Source: Ascarosepion bandense
Taxonomy: Eukaryota; Mollusca; Cephalopoda; Sepiida; Sepiidae
Assembly: GCA_037127315.1 (NCBI GenBank)
Contig: JBBBDQ010000192.1
Span: 1,659,501 to 1,723,500 of the forward strand
Direction of reading: 5' to 3'
Length of the DNA stretch: 64,000 bases
Under the pieces are notes generated by a model. The model made no database searches. It had not been told where the DNA came from and saw nothing but the letters and a program-made list of their open reading frames with translations. Below, one piece after another: positions 56,703 through 64,000 of the stretch. A program made the position numbers and the translations under genes. The first letter of the stretch is position 1. Every line of letters starts with the position of its first letter.

Positions 56703-56709
56703 AGAAAAA

Positions 56710-57475
56710 CAATAAGCAACCCACTATAAATTCTCTTTACGAAGAATGTCTTTTCATAAACCAGAGATATTTATCACACCCAGTTGTCTTTTCTAAACAT
56801 GAGTTTTATCTCATATACATACGAATGTCTTTTCTTGGCTTATGAGTTAATCTCATTCAAATATATTTTCTGAACGTATGAGAGTTTTTTCTTATTTGAA
56901 AGGACTTGTTTTAAAAAATCTGAATATTTTGTCTAAAAGACCCAAAAATTCATCCTCAACAGAGATAGATCATCATGCTTCACTCCTTCTACTGTTGCGG
57001 TACTAGTGGTTGATGGAGTAAGGTTTAGTAAGGCTGTGTTCGTGTTCTTAACCAAGTTCACAACTATTTTAATTCACTTTCACAAGAAATGACAATCCAG
57101 ACAAAATGTAGAAATGATTAACTCAAACAAATGTTTGTGCAAACAAAATATAGCAATAATAATTTTATATAAACAAAGAACAAACAGTTCAAACAGTTCA
57201 AGAAATACAATTAAATTCACATATGAATACAGACCGGTGATGTCGAAAGGACGAGTTTTAAGATGAGTTTTAACATGAAATTGTCAAGAATGAAATATCG
57301 TAAACGTTTATTTGAGTGACAAAAGTTCGATTCGTGACAAAGATATAACCGAAGTGCGGTGTGGCGAATGTTCATAGATTTGCACGTAATGTAGGTTGGA
57401 GAAACAAAAATGAGATTTACGTACCTTGCCGAAAATATTTGAAGTAGACGAAATATCTTAATCTTTTTAAATATA
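56710..57475. other. No gene seen
   Basis: Short open frames only. A TATA-like TTTATATAAAC is present near 57165. Confidence 0.45.
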
Positions 57476-57477
57476 AG

Positions 57478-57485
57478 AATATTCA

Positions 57486-57553
<68 letters not shown>

Positions 57554-57617
57554 ATAAAGGTAATCAGTATTAATATGAATATAAGTCTGAATAAAACTTT
57601 TCACGGAGATTAAAAAT
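57478..57617 (+). repeat. Direct repeat copy 1, with (TG)n
   Basis: GAATATTCATTTG, a (TG)n tract (57488-57550), then ACATAAAGGTAATCAGTATT and CTTTTCACGGAGATTAAAAA. It recurs at 58024-58112 with a T-run in place of most of the TG tract. Confidence 0.85.
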
Positions 57618-57619
57618 AT

Positions 57620-58020
57620 CGGTGGTCGAGAAATAGTCAAAGAATATTTTTTAAAGCAAGTGAGTGAGGTTCTTGACGGTAGTGAGGAAGGTCTTTCAGT
57701 ATGTGAAGAATGAAATGAGTGACCCCAGAATTCATTAGCACTTAAAAAGATAGCGCGCGAAAGTGAAGTGCAGCTGGTCGAGGTTGTTGAAAGTGACCAG
57801 CGTGGATTCGGCTAGCATTCTGGGGAACACTGAAATTTGATTCGAAAATGTGGTTTATATATGTTTTGAATCAGCTCAGATGAGCTTGTTGAATTTTGGC
57901 GCTAAACTGGGTTTAGGCCAATGAGATTGCTAAAACGCAATCCGTGACTGCGATTGGTTGATTCGCTGATAATGGATCATTCCAACATGTTCTGACCTGA
58001 AACTGGGGTGGATAGCTTAA
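57620..58020. other. GC-richer spacer between direct repeats
   Basis: Contains GGCCAATGAG and GCGATTGGTTG (CCAAT-type) near 57918-57958. No coding region. Confidence 0.4.
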
Positions 58021-58023
58021 TTA

Positions 58024-58180
58024 TGAGAATATTCATTTTTTTTTTTTGTGTGTTACATAAAGGTAATCAGTATTAATATGAATATAAGTCTGAATAAAAC
58101 TTTTCACGGAGATTAAAAAACTTCACAGAGATTAAAAAACTTCACAGAGATTAAAAAACTTTTCACGGAGATTAAAAATA
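58024..58180 (+). repeat. Direct repeat copy 2 and 19-21-bp tandem units
   Basis: Repeats 57478-57617, then continues with four units of ACTT(TT)CAC(A/G)GAGATTAAAAA (58098-58170). Confidence 0.85.
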
Positions 58181-58249
58181 TCTAACTTTAAACTATCGCA
58201 TTTGTAAACATTTCGAAGTAACTAAATTTCTTTTGTTGCTAAAAGAAAG

Positions 58250-58637
58250 TGTTGTGTTGCTTAGTTTTGGTATAATGAGAAGATAACACAAACTTGAATT
58301 AAGGATGTTTATTTTTGGTATAAAACTTTAGGTTTTTACATCAAGTTACAACCTTTAAATTTTGTGTGGATACAGGAGCAGACTAGCTAAATTCTCTTCA
58401 CTGTGGGATGCTAGTAGTAAACGAGCCTATACCTTCTGGACTCCAGTGGTCAACTGACTAGCCTCTTCCCCTTTTCAAATCTCCTACACAAAACTACTGC
58501 CCTTAACTCATACTTCTTACTCCTACTCCTACCAAAAGAAACGGTTCCTTATTTTGCCGCCCAATTTTGAATTCTTGGCGTCAGTGTGTCTATCTTTTTC
58601 TATTTTTAGAACACTCGCCATTTTCTAAACCATAACA
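58250..58637 (-). repeat. 3' LTR of gypsy element 1
   Basis: 388 bp with TGTTGTG at one end and CATAACA at the other, the TG...CA inverted ends of an LTR. A purine-rich stretch on the minus strand (AAAGGAGGAAC, near 58650-58640) sits directly upstream as the polypurine tract. AATAAA on the minus strand is at 58308-58313. No partner 5' LTR is present in the window. Confidence 0.75.
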
Positions 58638-58664
58638 AAAGTTCCTCCTTTAGAACGGAGTGTA

Positions 58665-61600
58665 CTAATAATAATAGTACTCGTTATATTTCTTCCAGGA
58701 AAATTTTCGACCTGAACGAGATTTTGTATTTATCAGGGGAGAATCTTCTTTTTTATTTCTTGTATTTATTTCTTGTTCTGAATCACTAAGCGTTTTGTTT
58801 TTATTCATCTTTTCTTCTACTTGTTTCTCTACTATTTGTTTTTGTAATTCTACATATGATTTCAACCTGTCCACAGAAACTTGAGTATCCATATCATTAT
58901 TTATCTTAACCAGAAAATATTTAGGAGTTCGCTGAAGGAACTGTGTAGGGACCTGAATAGGGTGCCTCCAGTGGTCTTCAAACACGATCCACTCTAATCC
59001 AAACTTTATCATAAGTTTGAAGTTTTTCTGGGACATAAGATTTTGCGGACTTATTAACTCTTTTGGTGAAGTCTCTCACATCAATTTGTGACATGGCTTT
59101 ATGTAAATCTCTTGTGAACTTTTGAGTTATAGCCTCCTCGCTTATGCTATCTATTAGTAGCTGTGGTAGCAAACATTGTGTGCCTGTAACAGCATAAAAA
59201 AGGAGAAAAATCAGAGCTATTGGGCATACTGCGAATCCCAAGATGTACTATTGGAAGAGATGAGAGCCAGGACTCTTTTCGTGCTATAATAGCAGTTTTA
59301 ATGGTCCTGTGCATTCTCTCAATCAAACCATTACATTGAGGATGATAAACTGTCGTACGTAGTCTATAAAAACTAATTATTTTTGCTACTTCACTAAACA
59401 ACTCGCTTTCAAATTGTCGGCCTCTGTCTGTTATAACATGCAGCGGGACACCCCCAACGTGTGACCCACGTGTTTATAAAAGCTTCAGCTACACTAGCTG
59501 CAGTGATTTCGCTGATGGGTTGGGCTTCTACCCAATGAGTTGTGCGGTCAATACATGTGAGGATATATCCATACGGGCTGATGTAACTGATATTTGGGCT
59601 TTTTGCTGGTGGGAGTGGTCCTACTATATCTATGTGGAATGTGTGAAATCTAGCTGACGGTATTTCTAATGTCTGTATAGGTGATTTTGTATGTTTGTAG
59701 ACCTTTGCTTGTTGGCAGGCTGTGCATGATTCACAAAGTCTTTGATTGATTTATCCATGTTTGGCCAGTAATATCTAGCTTTAATCATCTTAATGGATGA
59801 TTTAATGCCAGGGTGATTTATGGAATGGATACTATAGAATATGGACTCACGCAATTTAGATGGAACAAAAGGTCTGGGGTAAGACGTTGATAAGTCACAC
59901 CATATAAATTGGTTATCTCCAGGTATGGTGAATTTTTTTAAGTCCTGAAAAGATTGAATTTCTGTATCAGATGCTTGTGCTTCTGCAAGTGCAGGTAAAT
60001 CACACGCATCTATTTGTACAGCAAGAGTTGGTCGGGATAGACAATCAGCAACTATATTCTGACTACCTTTTACATGTTCAATATTCTGTCGTTGTTGCCT
60101 GTCTGATTTAGCGGGGTTTAAACTATAAAATGCACCACACAATGGTTTGTGGTTAGTTAAAAGTAGCACTTGGCGACCTTCTATGAGGTGACGGAAGTGC
60201 AGCACTGACAAATATGCTTCTTAAAGTTCACGATCGAATGTAGAATATCTCATTTGTGTTTGTGTTCATTTTTTAGAGAAATATCCGATCGGTATTGGAT
60301 TTCCTTCCACCATTTGGTGCAATGCCGCACGGACAGCATAATTACTACTGTCAGTGACTAATTGATAATTTGTACAGTTAGGTTCAGGGTGAGCTAATGA
60401 GAATGTATCATTAAGTTCCTTAATTACAGAACTGAAAGATTATCGTTCAGATTCATCTAATGTGAACGAGCCTTTAGAGGATAACCTCATTCTCTCAGAT
60501 AGGAGTAAGACTATCTCTGAAAATTTTGGTATTAATTTTCTATAAAATCCTACCATTCCAAGAAATCTGCGTAGCCCTTTTGCGTCGTTAGGGTAAGGAA
60601 AAGATTTTAATTCTTCTATTTTACTAGTTGTGGGTTTAATGCCATCTACGCTAATATGAAAGCCTAAGAAATCTAGGGAAGTCACATTGAAAACAGATTT
60701 TGTGGCTGAAAGTTTTAAATTGTGTTCATTTAAAATATTAAAAACAGTTTCAATGTCTTTTTTATGAGAAATCTCATCATTACTGAAAATTAAAATGTCA
60801 TCAATATATATAAAAACACAATCAATGTCTTCAAAAATGTTGTCCATATACCGTTGAAATGTAGCTGACTCATTTTTTAATCCAAACGGCATATAATTAT
60901 ATTCATAAAGACCAAATGGGGTGGTAAGAGCAGTTTTTGCTACATCGTCCGGATACATTTTAATTTGGTGGTAGGCTGAAATCAAATCGATTTTGGAGAA
61001 TCGTCATTTGTTCGCAAGTTTTGCCGAAAAAGAGTTTAAATTTGGTATAGGGTGCCTGTCATTCTTGGTTATGCGATTGAGAGAACGATAGTCTCCACAA
61101 CATCTAAATCTTCCGCTTTGTTTCGATACTATATGTAGTAGGCTAGACCACTCGCTTTTGGAAAGGGAGATCACTCCGTCTTTTTGTAGGGTTTTAAATT
61201 CGCTACGCGCGGCTTCCTGTTTTTCTACATTAAGCCGCCTGGGTTTTTCAAATACTGGCGTATGGCTTCCTGTGTCAATTCTGTGGTAGACGCCGCAGTG
61301 TTTTTTGTTACTGTTCTTATGTGACGTGATTAGGTTCGGATATTTTTCTTTAATCATGCTCCGTATGAATGACGGGAGCTCCGTTTCATTTACGATTAGA
61401 TTCACCGCTGATGCAGATATTTTTAAACTCTTTCTCTGGTTTGTTGTAGGGTCGTAAATGGTTTTGTTACTGCAGTCTACTATTAGACCAAACTTGTTGA
61501 GGAAATCCAGTCCAAGGAGTGGGTTGGTGATATCAGCGATCACGAATGCCCAAGTAAAAGATCTCCTTAAACTGGGTATTCCAATTTCCAAACTCGCTTG

Positions 61601-61740
61601 TCCGTAGCATTTTATTTTCTCCCCATTTGCAGTGGAAGTGATATGAGAGTCGGTTTTAATGTAATACTGCATAAGTTGGTAATATTGAGATACTTGCGCC
61701 AGTATCTACAATAAATTTTAATTTGGTAGCCCCTAATTTT
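58665..61740 (-). pseudogene. Gypsy element 1 pol: protease, RT, RNase H, integrase
   Basis: Minus-strand domain order is complete. The protease active site VDTGAS is at 61709-61689, with LLGLDFL at about 61520. RT: WSSLLHIVSKQ (61150), FRCCGDYRSLNR (61105-61070), ISAYHQIKMYP, YMPFGLKN and the catalytic YIDD at 60809-60798. RNase H: LVTDSSNYAV (about 60355) and FDREL (60230). Integrase zinc region HPGIKSSIKMIKARYYW, core FHIDIVGPLPP (about 59640), ITDRGRQFES (about 59430) and an Asn-Gly...Glu (IERMHR, about 59310). The C-terminus has VWIRVDRV (58985) and RTPKYFLVKI, ending at TAG near 58665. All catalytic residues are visible but split by about six frameshifts or stops (61672, 61004, 60440, 60211, 59666, 59400 and 59150 regions). 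Confidence 0.9.
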
Positions 61741-61792
61741 GCGGTAATTTCTAATAGCGGCTAACCTCTTGGGACTGAACTTGTTCACCCGA

Positions 61793-62529
61793 TTAGTTTT
61801 CCGAATCACTTCCCGTAGGTGTTGCTGGTCGGAAACTAGGCAACATTTGTACATTGTTCTTTTTGGGCCATTTACACCAAGGTTTACATGTTCTTGCTTC
61901 ATTGGCGAAATAAAAATGTGCTCTGCAAATTTTTGTCCGTTGGTTATTCCGATACGGCCTGACATTTAGTGGCACTGAAGTGTCTTGGCTGTATTTGCCT
62001 TTATAATTTGTTTGTGAGTCATTCTTAGTAGATAAGGGTCGCTGAACAACAAATGCCTTATCGTTATTCAATAATGGCATCAGTTCATCTGCTAACCTGC
62101 CAAGTTGGGTATGGTTTAAATCTTTTTGCGAGACTATTACTGGAGCTATTATTGATGGTAATGCGTGCAGGAATTTGTGTCTCACAATGTCGTCGCTAAT
62201 ACCTATCCGTTTAGCTACGGATAGCATTTCGTGCAAATATGTCGACGCTCGTCCTGAAATAGTCGTAGCCGGTTTTGTTTGTTCGTGAGCTTCTATCAGA
62301 GTCCATTTTAATTCCTCGTAGTCTTGTGATGCAAGGGTAGCATTTGGTAGTTTACCCACTTCTTCGGCTGGTAACGATTATATTACTATATAAAATTTGT
62401 TTTCGACGCTGTCACATTTCGCAAGTGAAACTGGGCTTCTAATATCGTAAACCATCCATTTACAGCAGTTTCCATGAAGTCCGGTGTCTTGATATTGACT
62501 TGATGAGTCGTTTCCTCTCCTGTCTGCTC

Positions 62530-62530
<1 letters not shown>
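61793..62530 (-). pseudogene. Gypsy element 1 gag, 5' part broken
   Basis: Minus-strand pieces TPDFMETAVNGWFTILEAQF (about 62490-62430) and SLPAEEVGKLPNATLAS, then an open 188-residue frame (62359-61793). It includes DYEELKWTLIEAHEQTKP and ISDDIVRHKFLHALPS, typical of insect/mollusc gypsy Gag capsid, and a Cys/His cluster CRAHFYFANEARTCKPWC near its end that fits a nucleic-acid-binding knuckle. One frameshift lies near 62370. The N-terminus ends in the AT microsatellite, so the true start and 5' LTR are missing. Confidence 0.82.

Positions 62531-62533
<3 letters not shown>

Positions 62534-62582
<49 letters not shown>
62534..62582. repeat. (TA)n microsatellite between two gypsy elements
   Basis: About 24 units separating gag of element 1 from the LTR of element 2. 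Confidence 0.97.
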
Positions 62583-62585
<3 letters not shown>

Positions 62586-62736
62586 AATGTAGTGTGTGTG
62601 ATGAGAGAACGCAAGGCCGTGTAGATAAGTTTAAGTGCTGGAGCTTTATTGACGGAAGTCCTTTATCATGCGGAGCTGCTTGTGTTTTCACACGCACAGT
62701 TTCGCACATGTAGTCGTAGCTACGTACTTCATAACA
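62583..62736 (-). repeat. 3' LTR of gypsy element 2 (short, 154 bp)
   Basis: Ends TGTAATG (62583) and CATAACA (to 62736). On the minus strand a G-rich polypurine tract (GGAAACAAGGGGG) directly precedes it, and AATAAA lies at about 62648. The short LTR fits the small LTRs of Mag/Steamer-type elements. The distal flank is the TA repeat. Confidence 0.7.
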
Positions 62737-62821
62737 ACCCCCTTGTTTCCCATTGTTTGTTGGTTTGACTAAATGAGATGTGTGTGGGGATCTTACTTGT
62801 GTACTTGTGGACTGATTGGGT

Positions 62822-64000
62822 TTACAGTTTGTCGTCTTTCAGTCGTGTGGGGAGTTTAACCACACGGCTAGACCTGCGGGGTTGTTTGTCATGTGTTGTG
62901 GGTTGTTGTAGTTCTGGCTTTGTCTCTGGGCTCTTTGAAGGTGACTGTGGCATGGTGGCATGTTGTGATGTGGAACGTACGTCAGTTGGCAGGGTTGTTG
63001 GTTGACGGATGTGTATTCTATTTCTTCTATAATGTCTTCCGTTTACTTCGACCCTGTAGCTGCGTGGTGCTACTTCATCGATGACTGTGCCTGATTCCCA
63101 ATTGCTGTTAGGGATTTGTGGGTGGCATTTCACCCTGACTGACTGTCCTATGGTGAGACTGGGTAGTGGCTTGCGCCTGATTGCCTTGTTTAGGTGATAT
63201 GGGTCAATGCATATTCGCAATTTATTCGGTTTTCGAATAACCACTAGGCTGTTGATCCATGGGGTTGGCTCTGTGACCCAGGCTATTATTCCTTCATCGA
63301 CCATTTCCTCCAGTTTTCTTTTTAACTCTGCTTTCAGTGGCAGAGGGACTCGGCGAGGGTTATTTTGAATGGGCTTGACATTTGGGTCTATTTCTATTTT
63401 GTATTCGCCCGGTAGCCTTCCAAGTCCGATGAAGATGTCCTTGTAGCTGTTGAGGATTTCTTCCTTTGTGCTAGGTTTTGCCTCTCTGATCTCGCTTAGC
63501 TGTCGCACACATTCTGTGTTGAATGCTATCAGCTTCAGAGCAGTGCTAGCACGCCCAGAGAGTAGTGATGGCGAATCACTTTCCACCACTTGGAAGGTGA
63601 CTTTTTTTCTTGTGCCTTTCACTTCACAGTAGAGTGTTACTGCACCCAAAGGTTGAAGTATTGAATTGTCGTATAGCTTCAACTTTGTGAGTGAGGGTTG
63701 TAGTGGAGCTTTTGTAACACGTCTGTAGTCATCAAAGGCCAGGGTGCTGCAGTTGGCTCCAGTGTCAATTTGAAATTTGCACGTTGTTTTTGTGCTATCT
63801 CCCGGGGTGGATACGCGAACATCGGCCTGGTAGTGTTTGCGATCTGTCAGGCTTCCGAGGGCGTAGATGCTTTCGTCACTGCTGACTGCTTCCGTTTCCA
63901 CGTAGCGCACCTTTGCAGTTCGTTGTGTTGATTTGTTTGGGCGCTGTGATGGGGTAAGCTGTCCCTGTGATTGGCACACTCTGGCAATATGGTTACGCTT
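62822..64000 (-). CDS. Gypsy element 2 (Mag/Steamer-like) pol with in-frame internal deletion, partial
   Basis: One open frame of about 392 residues entering from the right window edge. It starts with KRNHIARVC, the end of a Gag zinc knuckle, so Gag and Pol are joined. The protease site FQIDTGANCSTL is at about 63775-63740 and LLSGRAS near 63560. The RT N-terminus follows: GEYKIEIDPNVKPIQNNPRR, ELKRKLEEMVDEGIIAWV, WINSLVVIRKPNKLRICIDP (to about 63200). The frame then jumps directly from LNKAIRRKPLPSLT to IGQSVRVKCHPQIPNSNWES and RSYRVEVNGRHYRRNRIHI, the integrase C-terminal tail. The RT catalytic YxDD, RNase H and integrase core are gone, yet the frame is preserved to TAA at 62822. It cannot move alone. 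Mag/Steamer lineage assignment is from sequence style. Confidence 0.82.
   Translation of the reverse strand, partial: KRNHIARVCQSQGQLTPSQRPNKSTQRTAKVRYVETEAVSSDESIYALGSLTDRKHYQADVRVSTPGDSTKTTCKFQIDTGANCSTLAFDDYRRVTKAPLQPSLTKLKLYDNSILQPLGAVTLYCEVKGTRKKVTFQVVESDSPSLLSGRASTALKLIAFNTECVRQLSEIREAKPSTKEEILNSYKDIFIGLGRLPGEYKIEIDPNVKPIQNNPRRVPLPLKAELKRKLEEMVDEGIIAWVTEPTPWINSLVVIRKPNKLRICIDPYHLNKAIRRKPLPSLTIGQSVRVKCHPQIPNSNWESGTVIDEVAPRSYRVEVNGRHYRRNRIHIRQPTTLPTDVRSTSQHATMPQSPSKSPETKPELQQPTTHDKQPRRSSRVVKLPTRLKDDKL

Overview
The window looks like gene-poor, AT-rich nuclear DNA from an animal, most likely a mollusc and plausibly a cephalopod such as an octopus. The reasons are long dinucleotide microsatellites, tRNA-derived SINEs, a Penelope-like element, RTE-like and jockey/CR1-like LINEs, mariner elements and two Ty3/gypsy lineages, one with a protease-RT layout like molluscan Mag/Steamer-type elements. 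The species call is inference from mobile-element flavour. I see no convincing host protein-coding exon, rRNA gene, tRNA gene or CRISPR array. Every recognisable protein comes from a transposable element, and nearly all are broken.

Layout. 1-1.2 kb: decayed gypsy pol (minus) abutting a deleted Tc1/mariner-like copy (1.36-1.9 kb, minus). 2.39-3.67 kb: a complete-length mariner with both terminal inverted repeats and a dead transposase. 4-12 kb: microsatellites, short dispersed repeats and one retroelement-like promoter block. 12.0-14.8 kb: the best-preserved element, an RTE-like LINE with endonuclease and reverse transcriptase. 16-24 kb: an LTR-like repeat, a 24-bp minisatellite and inverted Penelope-type termini. 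23.85-24.83 kb: a foldback element carrying a SINE.

25.8-40 kb and 48.6-53.3 kb are dominated by an unnamed non-autonomous family of about 0.8-1.5 kb with ends close to GGTACCTCCACTCATT. Its copies host other insertions: a GC-rich CTG block containing a 35-bp hairpin array (36.5-37.8 kb), a SINE (39.7 kb), and a 1.86-kb promoter-like block with CRE motifs (49.15-51.01 kb). Twice the family sits as a tail-to-tail inverted pair. Between these lie a Penelope-like RT/GIY-YIG element (31.4-32.9 kb), a jockey/CR1-like LINE split into EN and RT parts (41.4-44.4 kb), and a second deleted Tc1/mariner-like copy (45.5-46.1 kb).

58.2-64 kb: a gypsy element (gag, protease, RT, RNase H, integrase and 3' LTR, minus) whose 5' side is an AT microsatellite abutting the 3' LTR of a second gypsy element. 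That second element has lost most of its polymerase and integrase by an in-frame deletion, yet keeps one long ORF running off the window.

The genes do not form a host pathway; the window records nested transposition. The items most worth follow-up are the 35-bp hairpin array, the GGTACC-end family and its tail-to-tail dyads, the shared deletion in the two Tc1/mariner-like copies, and the in-frame-deleted gypsy ORF.
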